Source of the DNA: Shewanella yunxiaonensis
Lineage (GTDB): Bacteria > Pseudomonadota > Gammaproteobacteria > Enterobacterales > Shewanellaceae
Direction of reading: 5' to 3'
Length of the DNA stretch: 64,000 nucleotides
NCBI RefSeq assembly: GCF_018223345.1
Contig: NZ_CP073587.1
Coordinates: 3,160,001 to 3,224,000, forward strand
The notes beneath the pieces were generated by a model that had not been told where the DNA came from, made no database searches, and was given only the letters and a program-made list of their open reading frames with translations. A program made the position numbers and the translations under genes. Below are positions 54,686 through 63,506 of the stretch, piece after piece. Position 1 is the first letter of the stretch, and each line of letters opens with the position of its first letter.

Positions 54686-57600
54686 TACGCGTCTCCATTC
54701 ATCGGCACATGGCGGTGACGCGCAAAACGGTCAAACAGCAAATAGATGACAGGCGTAGAAAATAGCGTCAGCAACTGACTGCAGATAAGCCCGCCCACAA
54801 TCACCAAGCCCATCGGCTGGCGCAATTCGGCCCCGGAGCCGTGTGCCAGCATCAACGGCAAGGCCCCTAACAGCGCCGCCATGGTGGTCATCAATATCGG
54901 ACGGAAACGCAATAAACAGGCTTGATGGATCGCGTTCCGCGGCGACAGGTGCTCCACTTGCTCTGCCTCCAGCGCAAAGTCGATCATCATAATGGCATTT
55001 TTCTTCACAATACCAATCAATAGGATCACCCCGATCAGCGCAATCAGGCTGAATTCGGTATTGTTGAACAGCAAGGCCAGAAATGCGCCGATAGCCGCGG
55101 TCGGGAGTGTGGACAGAATGGTCACCGGATGAATAAAACTCTCGTACAGAATCCCCAGAACAATGTACATGGTGACCACGGCTGCGAGGATCAGATACAG
55201 AGTATTGCTGGATGATTTGCTAAAGGCTTCCGCGGAGCCCTGATAGGTCAGAGTGATGCGTTCTGGCACCTGCAACGATTTCAATGTCTCGGCGATCGCT
55301 TGTTGAGCGTGCTCCAGGGCATAACCATCCGCCAGGTCAAAGGAGACTGTGACTGCGGGGATCTGTCCTAACCGCGCCTTCATCAGCGAGCCGGTTTTCT
55401 GGGTCACTGTAGCTACGTCAGTCAAACGCACCATTGGCGTGGTACTGACAGTGCTGCCAGTGGTGGAAGCCGTCGTTGTGCTGCTGGTATTAGTTCCCGC
55501 AATGTAGATGTCGCTAAGATTCTCAGGACTTTTCTGGAATTGCGGCGCGACTTCCAAGACCACTCGGTACTGATTCGCTTGCGTGAAGATGGTCGAGATC
55601 AGCCGTTGTCCATAAGCGTTATACAAGGCGGTATCGATATCCGAGGCAGTAATGCCATAGCGGGCGGCAACCTCACGGTTGATTGTCACATAGCTCACCC
55701 GTCCCTGGTTATCCAGATTGCTGACCACGTTTTCAAAACCGGGCTGCAGTTTTAATGCGGCGACCAGTTTCGGCGTCCAGGTTGCTAACTGGCTGCTGTC
55801 GGTATCATCCAGGGTAAATTGGTACTGGCTCGGCGTGAGTTGATCATCCACCGTCAGATCCTGCACTGGCTGCAAGTACAACTCAATGCCGGGAATGTCG
55901 GCCACGGTTGCCGCTAAACGTTTAATGATTGCTGGCGCCCGGTCACTGCGGGACTCAAACCCCACCAGACTGATCTGCAGCGAACCACGGTTGAGACTGA
56001 TATTGTTATCGCCGTCCACCCCAATAGTGGAGCTGATGGTTTTCACATCCGGATCTTGCATCAGACGTTGCACCATCTGCTGCTGGCGTTTGGCCATCTC
56101 GCTATAAGACACATCGGCAGTGGCAATCGTGGTGCCGCGGATCATGCCGGTGTCCTGTGACGGAAAAAATCCGTGCGGGATCACCATATACAGCAATACC
56201 GTTAGCACCAAAATTCCTGCCACAGCAGTCAATGCCAGGCGCTGATGATCCAATACCACCGTCAACCAGCGGTCATAGCCGTTGAGCAAGCGATCGAACA
56301 GTTCTCCGCCTTTCTTATAAAAGCGGGTCTGCTCATTTTCCGGGATATGGCGCAGCAAGTAGGCGCACAACATGGGCGTGAGCGTCAGCGATACCACCAT
56401 CGACACCAAAATCGATACCGACAAGGTAATGGCGAATTCACGGAACAACCGCCCCACCACGTCGCCCATAAACAGCAACGGGATCAATACTGCAATCAAG
56501 GAAAACGTCAGCGAGATAATGGTGAAGCCAATCTCTTTGGAGCCTTTTAAGGCAGCTTCCATCGGGGATGCACCTTTCTCCAAATGACGGGAAATGTTTT
56601 CCACCACCACAATCGCATCGTCAATCACAAACCCGGTAGCAATAGTCAGCGCCATCAAGCTGAGGTTGTTGAGACTGAACCCCGCCAGATACATCACGCC
56701 AAAGGTGCCGATCAAGGATAACGGTACCGCGACACTGGGGATCAAGGTAGCGGCAATCGTTCTCAGGAACAGGAAGGTCACCATGATCACCAATGCCACT
56801 GACAGCATCAGTTCAAACTGGACATCATCAATCGAGGCACGGATGGTCTGAGTACGGTCTGATAAAATGGTGAGATGCACGCTGTCGGGCAGCAGTGTTT
56901 CCAGCTGCGGCAGGCTGGCTTTAATCCGATCCACCACACTGATCACGTTAGCGCCCGGCTGGCGTTTGATCTGCATGATAATGGCCGGTTTTCCGTTAGC
57001 AGTCGCTAACAGGTACTGGTTTTCGGTGCCATCCTCGACGCTGGCAATGTCCTTCAAGCGCAGCGGTGAGCCATTTTCGTATTTGAGGATCAGGTTGGCG
57101 TATTCATCGGCACTGCGCAGCTGATCATTGGCATCAATACTGATGGAGTGATATTTGCTGTCAAAACCGCCTTTGGAACCATTGACGTTGCTGTTATTAA
57201 TCAACGTGTAGATATCTTCCAGCGACAACTTATGTGCCGCCAGCGCCTGTGGATCGGCTTTAATTCTCACCGCGGGCTTATGTCCACCCGCCAGTGATAC
57301 CAATCCCACGCCGGAGATCTGCGATAACTTCAGGGCAATGCGGGAGTTCAGCAAATCCTGCACTTTGGTCAGCGGCAACGTATCGGAAGTCGCGGCTATG
57401 GTCAGTACCGCACTGTCGGCCGGGTTCACCTTTTTATAGGTGGGCGGATTAGGCAGATCGCTAGGTAACAGACTATCGGCCGAGTTAATGGCTGCCTGCA
57501 CCTCTTGTTCGGCCACGTCCAGCGATAACGACAACTCGAATTTCAGGGTGATAATCGACGCGCCGCCAGAACTGGTGGAATACATCTGACTCAACCCGGA

Positions 57601-57822
57601 CATTTCGCCCAGCTCGCGCTCTAACGGTGCGGTGACTGACGTTGCCATCACATCTGGGCTGGCGCCGGGATACAAGGTGGTCACCTGAATGGTCGGATAA
57701 TCCACTTCCGGCAATGCCGACACCGACAGTTGTTTATAGGCCACCAAGCCGGAAAGCAGCACTGCCACCATTAACAGAATGGTGGCAACCGGGCGTCGGA
57801 TAAATAGCTGAGACGGATTCAT
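54685..57822 (-). CDS. RND multidrug efflux permease, MdtB/MuxB-like
   Basis: The 1045-residue RND transporter is a paralogue of its neighbour. It has TAPLERELGEMSGLSQMYSTSS, GFVIDDAIVVVENISRHLE and GIVKKNAIMMIDFALEAEQ. A Thr/Ser-rich insert (residues near 790-805, about 14 Thr/Ser) is unusual. In E. coli and Pseudomonas, pumps of this type need both RND subunits, in 2:1 trimers. It overlaps the fusion protein gene by four bases (ATGA). Confidence 0.93.
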   Translation of the reverse strand: MNPSQLFIRRPVATILLMVAVLLSGLVAYKQLSVSALPEVDYPTIQVTTLYPGASPDVMATSVTAPLERELGEMSGLSQMYSTSSGGASIITLKFELSLSLDVAEQEVQAAINSADSLLPSDLPNPPTYKKVNPADSAVLTIAATSDTLPLTKVQDLLNSRIALKLSQISGVGLVSLAGGHKPAVRIKADPQALAAHKLSLEDIYTLINNSNVNGSKGGFDSKYHSISIDANDQLRSADEYANLILKYENGSPLRLKDIASVEDGTENQYLLATANGKPAIIMQIKRQPGANVISVVDRIKASLPQLETLLPDSVHLTILSDRTQTIRASIDDVQFELMLSVALVIMVTFLFLRTIAATLIPSVAVPLSLIGTFGVMYLAGFSLNNLSLMALTIATGFVIDDAIVVVENISRHLEKGASPMEAALKGSKEIGFTIISLTFSLIAVLIPLLFMGDVVGRLFREFAITLSVSILVSMVVSLTLTPMLCAYLLRHIPENEQTRFYKKGGELFDRLLNGYDRWLTVVLDHQRLALTAVAGILVLTVLLYMVIPHGFFPSQDTGMIRGTTIATADVSYSEMAKRQQQMVQRLMQDPDVKTISSTIGVDGDNNISLNRGSLQISLVGFESRSDRAPAIIKRLAATVADIPGIELYLQPVQDLTVDDQLTPSQYQFTLDDTDSSQLATWTPKLVAALKLQPGFENVVSNLDNQGRVSYVTINREVAARYGITASDIDTALYNAYGQRLISTIFTQANQYRVVLEVAPQFQKSPENLSDIYIAGTNTSSTTTASTTGSTVSTTPMVRLTDVATVTQKTGSLMKARLGQIPAVTVSFDLADGYALEHAQQAIAETLKSLQVPERITLTYQGSAEAFSKSSSNTLYLILAAVVTMYIVLGILYESFIHPVTILSTLPTAAIGAFLALLFNNTEFSLIALIGVILLIGIVKKNAIMMIDFALEAEQVEHLSPRNAIHQACLLRFRPILMTTMAALLGALPLMLAHGSGAELRQPMGLVIVGGLICSQLLTLFSTPVIYLLFDRFARHRHVPMNGDA

Positions 57823-59090
57823 GAACGATCCTGTTGCTGAGTGAGCACTTTCACTTGCGCACCATTGGACAGGTTATCCATGCCGGTAGTTACCACCTGC
57901 TCACCCACCTTAACGCCTTTGAGGATCACGATATTATCGTCATCGGCGTTCGGACCTGCCGTTACCTGGCGTTTTTCAACCTTGGCATCCTGACCGACCA
58001 CAAACACAAAATCGCCATTGTCGCTAAGCTGTAACGCCGCTTTCGGGATCACGATGGCGTTTGCCAGCGTCTTCAGCTTCAGCTCAATATTGACAAATTG
58101 ATTCGGATAAAGTTTTTCCGCTTTATTGTCGAAAGTGGCTTTCAGCTTAACCGTGCCGGTATTGGTATCGATCTGGTTACTGATGTACTTGAGTGTACCT
58201 TGGGCAATTTGGGCACTGCCGTTCTGATCGTAAGCATAAACAGGGAATGCCTCACCGGCGCGCAGCCCAGTGAGTACCGGTTGTAACTGTGCCTGCGGAA
58301 TACTGAACGTAGCGGCAATTGGATCTGTCTGCGTAACGGTGACGATTTCGGTGCTATCGGCAGACACCAGATTTCCCGGATCGACCAAACGTAAGCCGAC
58401 ATAACCACTGACCGGCGCATGGATATTGGCGTAGTCGATATTCAGCTTTGCCGATGCCACTTGGGCTTCATCCGCTTTTACCGCGCCACGATACTGGCCG
58501 ACGGTGGCAATCTGATCCTGCAGATCTTGCTGCGATAAGGAATCCTGCGCAAACAATCCCTGGTAGCGTTTCAGGGTGACTTCAGCGCTTTGCAGCAATG
58601 CCTGATTCTGTGCTAACGAGCCTTGATATTGCGCTAAGGTGGCCTGGTAACTGCGATCATCTATCTGCGCCAGACGCTGCCCCTTTTCCACATACTGGCC
58701 TTCTTCAAAGAACACCTGTTGCAGTTCACCGGTAACACGACTAGTGACCGTCACCGTACGATTGGCGATCACGGTGCCGAGGGCTTTCAAATAGACATCC
58801 ACATTCTGCGTGGCAGCCGTGCCAACATATACGGCATTTGGCCCACGGCTGAACATGCCCGGCGGCCCACGACGTGATGACGATGCCGCCGCAGATTGCT
58901 TTTGCGCCATCGGCGCAGTGCCAGCTTCGGTGCTGGCAGAATGGAAATGCTTCCAACCCAGCCACCCCAACACCAGCAAAACAATCAGGGTGATGATAAG
59001 CAGGGAACGACTTTTCGTGTTTTTGGCAACCGTGTTATTTGTCATTGCTGAACCGTATCCATCGGGCTTGTTTATATGAGTGACCCGCAT
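57819..59090 (-). CDS. RND efflux periplasmic adaptor (membrane fusion protein), MdtA/MuxA-like
   Basis: From ATG 59090 the protein has 423 residues. A membrane anchor (LLIITLIVLLVLGWLGW) is followed by a disordered Ala/Ser/Gln linker. Lipoyl and hairpin domains come next (VTSRVTGELQQVFFEEGQYV, LAQIDDRSYQATLAQYQGSL), then a beta barrel. It joins the RND pump to the outer-membrane duct. GGAG lies five bases before ATG 59090. ATG 59045 (MTNNTV) is an alternative with weaker signal, and 59129 is unsupported. It is the first gene of the four-gene operon. Confidence 0.9.
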   Translation of the reverse strand: MRVTHINKPDGYGSAMTNNTVAKNTKSRSLLIITLIVLLVLGWLGWKHFHSASTEAGTAPMAQKQSAAASSSRRGPPGMFSRGPNAVYVGTAATQNVDVYLKALGTVIANRTVTVTSRVTGELQQVFFEEGQYVEKGQRLAQIDDRSYQATLAQYQGSLAQNQALLQSAEVTLKRYQGLFAQDSLSQQDLQDQIATVGQYRGAVKADEAQVASAKLNIDYANIHAPVSGYVGLRLVDPGNLVSADSTEIVTVTQTDPIAATFSIPQAQLQPVLTGLRAGEAFPVYAYDQNGSAQIAQGTLKYISNQIDTNTGTVKLKATFDNKAEKLYPNQFVNIELKLKTLANAIVIPKAALQLSDNGDFVFVVGQDAKVEKRQVTAGPNADDDNIVILKGVKVGEQVVTTGMDNLSNGAQVKVLTQQQDRS

Positions 59091-59173
59091 CTCATCTCCG
59101 CAATAACATCGCGGTGAACCAGCGGACATCGCAATCTATCCGTATCACCAAATGCTCAGACAAAGGTCACTAT

Positions 59174-59278
59174 CTAGTAGAATGGTTCTGTGACTTTATT
59201 GAGACCTTTAAGTTCAATAAACGAGCCCCCAACTCCGCCCGCTATTAAAAACGTCAGTATCTCGCTAAAGCCCAGCAT
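59174..59278 (-). CDS. Possible 34-residue small protein or gene remnant
   Basis: The frame reads MLGFSEILTFLIAGGVGG and ends in Lys-Val-Thr-Glu-Pro-Phe-Tyr, with stop TAG. It stays open upstream of the ATG for about 16 further codons (KKARSEYGIDPA...), without a start. No ribosome site precedes the ATG. It looks like natural protein sequence with one hydrophobic segment, so it may be a worn-down gene fragment or a real small membrane protein. I do not recognise a family. Confidence 0.3.
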   Translation of the reverse strand: MLGFSEILTFLIAGGVGGSFIELKGLNKVTEPFY

Positions 59279-59321
59279 GGCTGGATCTATACCATATTCT
59301 GAGCGGGCTTTCTTGTGGGGG
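59226..59321. repeat. 96-base imperfect inverted repeat
   Basis: The outer arms are CCCCCA (59226-59231) and TGGGGG (59316-59321). The inner arms are GCCCGCT (59237-59243) and AGCGGGC (59302-59308). A separate hairpin CCAGC-ATG-GCTGG lies at 59272-59284 in the loop. It could be a structured RNA or chance. Confidence 0.45.
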
Positions 59322-59625
59322 ATTGTTGCAGGATATTACGGTGCATACATTAATTGACTTTTCCATAATGGCACTGCATCAGCTGCGATGAAAATTCGAT
59401 TAACACAGTGGAATGAGGTCATTTTTTAAAATTTCAGCAAAATACTTTGGATACACACTGTTACAACAATTTGCCGCGATGATCTCGCCACTATCGTCAG
59501 CCAACGCTCGGGCGTCATAGTAAAATGATGACGCTACGAGCCATGTTAAATTAACGCGTTAGCTTTTCCATGGATAACGCAAGTTTGCGGATAACCAACG
59601 CCGTTGCTGTCAGTTATTGCAACCG

Positions 59626-62031
59626 CTACTGTTCAATCCATTGCTGTTGCTGGTAGTACCAAACGCGCTGCTGCTGATCCAGCTGATACAGGAATAACCA
59701 ACCGTTATTGACCAAGGATGCCACATCTGCATGTTTTGCCATTATCGCTTCGATCGCCGCCTTAGGTGCTTGAATAAAGGCACTGAGTCTGACCGGTTGA
59801 TGGCGATATTGCTTGCCATCATGTACTGATTGCCTTGACAGGCCGATGCGTAAATCGCCGCCATTGCCTTCAAATACCCCGATATGCCCGCCGACTACGT
59901 TATGCAGCAGTTTATTGCCGCTGCCATATTTTTCCGGAGCCGTCACCGAGGCGTAATATTGCAGATTAATCCAATTCATCACCAGCAACGGCGCCGTCAT
60001 AATCTTTTCTAACTGCGTAAACTCTGGATCTTCACTGACGTGATATTCGTGCAGAAATGCCCGGCCGCCAAAGTTCAGTTTGCGGGTCAGACTCCGCGGC
60101 GCAATAAACACCCCGGCGTTATTACATAACCCCCATTCTGGCCGCATCTGTGCCCAACTGGTTGCACGCTGCTTAAAAAACCGCTTCGCTGCCGCATTGC
60201 TCTCAGTTGCCGGGGCCTCAAATTGGGTCATACGCGCCAATCTGGCTTGTTGCCCAGCGCCAATAATCCACCTGCGCCATGGCGCATCAGGGGCGTCGAA
60301 CACAGTTATCTCATCCGTAGTCGTGTTATGCATGGCCGCGTAAAACTGGGTATCCACAGGAACCGTCACCCCAAAACTTGGCATTTGTGCCCGGACCTCA
60401 GCTTCGTTCAACAGATGAGCTAACACTTTGACGTTCACCTCACCAGTCTGGCCCCCACAGGCACCACAATCGAGGCTGGAAGCAGTATGGTTGTTACAGG
60501 TCTGGCTGCCATGGCCGGTAAGCAATACCACTTTCGCCAACCGCTGACTGATCCCCATCGCTTTTAGTATACCCGCGCCTAACTCAGCTTTTTCCGTGGC
60601 ACTAAGCAGTTGTTGCTGTCGCACCAATTCCCATTGCTCGTTATGTCTCACATCGCGGTTGACCGGATTTTCAGTACCGTGCTGTAACACCACTCGCTTG
60701 AACAAACTGACTAACTTTAACAGGCCGCCAGCTTCCACCATTCCCAGATTGGAAGAAGGCTTTTCCAGACTGCTTTGCCACCCCAGTTTAGTCAGACGCA
60801 GGATACGTTCTGGTTGCTTATGGGTTTGTTTGGCAATTAACTGCGGTGCCAGCAACCCCGGCAGTTGTGGTCGTAAAATGCTGCCATCGTAGGTCTGATA
60901 GGCGATAGGGATACCAAAAAAGCCGGCGAAGCCGAGTGTCTCGATGTCACTGGCTTGCGCTTCCAATGCCCGACGCATCGGTTCAGAACGCACGTCAATA
61001 CAAAAGATGGCTTGCAGTTCCGGGCGCGCCAGTTCTGGTGTGGGAGTGACAGCTTTCACTTGCGCTATCCAAGGCGATTGCACACTAAGCTCCAACGCGC
61101 GCTGCCATAACCACAGCGGCGCCAATTGTTGCTGCGCCAGCTGATAAAACGCCTCCACATGACTTGCCTGATGATGCAGTGTCTGGCGGATTTTCGCTGC
61201 AGTTGATGCGTCATGCTGAATGAGCCATTGCATTAACACCGTATCCCACGCCAGCAGTATGGCGGTTAATCCCAAGGTGTGTGGCACATTGATCGGCTGC
61301 TTCGCCAGTCCGGCTTGCCAATCTAACCAGGATTGCCAACCGGCCCAGCCTGACAGTTGATGCAGTGATGCGCGCATGAAGGCATAGGCTCCGGAGTCAC
61401 TTTCCCAGATCGATTGCCAGTTGACACCAAGCTCATCAAACAGCGCGGAGACGCTGTCCGGCAAGGCGCGAAAATGGGCTAAGAGGTCAACACCTAACAA
61501 GGTGTTAATCCCCTTGTCACGGGCCACCACTTCTAACCAACTCTGATACAAATGTTCGCCATTTTTACCATGGGCATCAAAGCGTTCAGGATATTGATGG
61601 TAAAGCCCGATAAACTGGCTCACCTGCTGGACGATTTCCTGTGCCCAGCTATGTCCCTGTGCCGATGGAATGGTTTCATCCATCAACATCGCCAGCGTTT
61701 TCCAGCGTACCGAGACATCGGTATCGCCGTGCTGAATATCTTCCTGCAACTGCGCCAACGTTAGTGGCGAATGCTGTTCAGTAATCGCCTGCAGCAGATG
61801 TTGCGCGGTGATCTGCTGCCCCCAATGCTGACGGTAATAGCTTTTACACATCAACCCGGTCTCACCCGTGAGTACCGCTTGTTCGGCAAAGGTGCGCTCA
61901 ATCTGTGCATGCCGCTGCGGCCACCAAGGGTTTACCGCAACCGACTGGTCCAAAGGGAAGGCCGGGGCAATCGAGGCCGATACTAGCTTGGCAATATCCA
62001 GGGGTGAACATGCTATCTGTTGCTCAATCAT
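59626..62031 (-). CDS. dabA: DabA, probable inorganic-carbon transporter subunit (DUF2309)
   Basis: The 801-residue protein belongs to the DUF2309/DabA family. Its zinc-site motifs resemble a beta-carbonic anhydrase: FCIDVRSEPMRRAL (Cys and Asp) and LTGHGSQTCNNHTASSLDCGACGG (His and Cys). With the membrane subunit DabB it takes up CO2 and traps it as bicarbonate, as shown in Halothiobacillus. It overlaps dabB by four bases (ATGA), so the pair is translated together. Length is normal. Confidence 0.93.
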   Translation of the reverse strand: MIEQQIACSPLDIAKLVSASIAPAFPLDQSVAVNPWWPQRHAQIERTFAEQAVLTGETGLMCKSYYRQHWGQQITAQHLLQAITEQHSPLTLAQLQEDIQHGDTDVSVRWKTLAMLMDETIPSAQGHSWAQEIVQQVSQFIGLYHQYPERFDAHGKNGEHLYQSWLEVVARDKGINTLLGVDLLAHFRALPDSVSALFDELGVNWQSIWESDSGAYAFMRASLHQLSGWAGWQSWLDWQAGLAKQPINVPHTLGLTAILLAWDTVLMQWLIQHDASTAAKIRQTLHHQASHVEAFYQLAQQQLAPLWLWQRALELSVQSPWIAQVKAVTPTPELARPELQAIFCIDVRSEPMRRALEAQASDIETLGFAGFFGIPIAYQTYDGSILRPQLPGLLAPQLIAKQTHKQPERILRLTKLGWQSSLEKPSSNLGMVEAGGLLKLVSLFKRVVLQHGTENPVNRDVRHNEQWELVRQQQLLSATEKAELGAGILKAMGISQRLAKVVLLTGHGSQTCNNHTASSLDCGACGGQTGEVNVKVLAHLLNEAEVRAQMPSFGVTVPVDTQFYAAMHNTTTDEITVFDAPDAPWRRWIIGAGQQARLARMTQFEAPATESNAAAKRFFKQRATSWAQMRPEWGLCNNAGVFIAPRSLTRKLNFGGRAFLHEYHVSEDPEFTQLEKIMTAPLLVMNWINLQYYASVTAPEKYGSGNKLLHNVVGGHIGVFEGNGGDLRIGLSRQSVHDGKQYRHQPVRLSAFIQAPKAAIEAIMAKHADVASLVNNGWLFLYQLDQQQRVWYYQQQQWIEQ

Positions 62032-63410
62032 TGTTTTGCCTCAGCGTTGATGTGCCACTGTGCGTGTTGCAATTGCAGTAGTGAAGTGCTGGGCCACAAT
62101 TTCAACGTTAAACGAGTCGCCCATTCATCGAGATAAGCTCCGGCATTCAACCAGATAAACAAGCGCTTCACCCAGTGCACATGCGGCCAGTATTGCAGGG
62201 CCACCGAGAGTGCAAACAGGCTGAAAAACAACAGGGCAACAAAACCATCAGCGTAAGGATTCAGTGGCGCATCCACGCCCATCAGCGCGGCCAAATGGTG
62301 TTTAGCGGTGGTATAGAGCGTTAGTAACGCCGAAGCAAACAGTAAGGTGATGATAATACGCGGCAGACTGCCGCTATCCCAACGTGTCACGCTCGGCACC
62401 AACAGCGCGCTTAATGCAAACCAGACCAACACGGTCGCGGCCATGCTAGTCATTACCGCAAACTGCCATTGCGCCACCAGCAGCAACAAGGCAGATAGTG
62501 TCAGCGCCAAACTCCAATGCCGTACTTTAGGTTTGATTTCGCCCGCCAGTTTAGCGGCCAAGTAATGGTTAACGGTGCTGCCGCTGTTGAGAAATGAGTA
62601 AGATTTATAAAAGGAGTGGGCAAACAGATGTAGCAGCGCCATTTCGTACAATCCAAGCGCAATCTCCACCAACATCAAGCCCATCTGAGAACTGGTGGAC
62701 CAGGCCAGTTTTACCTTGACGCTGATACGCGTGGTACTGACCAGTCCGGCAATGGTGCTGCTGACGCCTGCGAGTACCACCAGCAACCAACTGGCAGTGG
62801 CACTGGCTGCCAACACTGGCGCGAAAAACAATAGTAAAATTCCGCCGAGATTGACGATACCGGCATGCAGTAGCGCTGAAACCGGGGTCGGCGCCTCCAC
62901 CACCTGGATCAACCAGCCATGCATGGGCAACTGCGCACATTTAATCAGTGCCACCAACGCCAGTAACACCGCCGCGAGGGTCAGTTGCGGGCCGCCATGC
63001 GCTTGCGCCACCTGCAGCATTAAGTCATGGATATTTGCCGTGTGAAACTCGCTGTATAACGTGATAAAAGCTGCGGCTAATAACAGTTCGCTGAAACGTG
63101 CTAACAAGAATTTTTTGTGGGCAGCCAATTGCGCTCTTGGACGCAGCGGATAAAACAGGATCAATCGATGTAAGCAGAGGCTCACGCTTACCCAGGCAGT
63201 CCAAAACAGCAGCAACTGATTGCTGATGATCACCAACACCACAGCACTGATAGTCATCATCAATGCGCGTAAAAAGCGGCCGCGATCAGCTTCGCCAGCG
63301 AACGCCACCCAGCTATAACGCACAATCGTGATACCGATAATCGCCACTAAACCCAACAACATGAGTTTGAGCGGTGTCACCAAAAACAGAGAAAACATGA
63401 CGACTCTCAT
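62028..63410 (-). CDS. dabB: DabB, NuoL/MrpA-like membrane subunit of the inorganic-carbon transporter
   Basis: The 460-residue protein is polytopic and similar to proton-conducting Nuo/Mrp antiporter subunits. It has LPMHGWLIQVVEAPTPVSAL with the conserved HGWL and the Lys/Glu pattern, and SSQMGLMLVEIALGLYEMALLHLFAHSFYKS. It is shorter than NuoL (about 610 residues), as expected for DabB. No other complex I genes are present, and dabA follows by overlap. ATG 63398 is an alternative start. Confidence 0.9.
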   Translation of the reverse strand: MRVVMFSLFLVTPLKLMLLGLVAIIGITIVRYSWVAFAGEADRGRFLRALMMTISAVVLVIISNQLLLFWTAWVSVSLCLHRLILFYPLRPRAQLAAHKKFLLARFSELLLAAAFITLYSEFHTANIHDLMLQVAQAHGGPQLTLAAVLLALVALIKCAQLPMHGWLIQVVEAPTPVSALLHAGIVNLGGILLLFFAPVLAASATASWLLVVLAGVSSTIAGLVSTTRISVKVKLAWSTSSQMGLMLVEIALGLYEMALLHLFAHSFYKSYSFLNSGSTVNHYLAAKLAGEIKPKVRHWSLALTLSALLLLVAQWQFAVMTSMAATVLVWFALSALLVPSVTRWDSGSLPRIIITLLFASALLTLYTTAKHHLAALMGVDAPLNPYADGFVALLFFSLFALSVALQYWPHVHWVKRLFIWLNAGAYLDEWATRLTLKLWPSTSLLQLQHAQWHINAEAKQ

Positions 63411-63506
63411 ACATTTAACAGTGGCGGTATTTTGAATCGCTGGTTAAATTAAGTAAAATATATAATAAATTAGTAATCGTTCTATTTTACAGAACTATAA
63501 ACACTC

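Larger units (their letters stand above)
59091..59625. other. 535-base gap between the RND operon and dabA
   Basis: This is the longest stretch without a standard gene. It should hold the RND-operon promoter and the end of the dabA transcript. It also holds a 96-base imperfect stem (59226-59321) and a 34-codon minus-strand frame (59174-59278). AAAGGTC at about 59163 can pair with GACCTTT at about 59212, or GGTCAC with GTGAC, which are mutually exclusive pairings. Between 59330 and 59625 only A/T-rich sequence and a small CGCAA-GT-TTGCG stem near 59578 are seen. Confidence 0.5.

Noticed and set aside
59226..59321. Miniature transposon
   Set aside because: Arms are short and broken, no flanking target duplication is seen, and no second copy is visible in the window.
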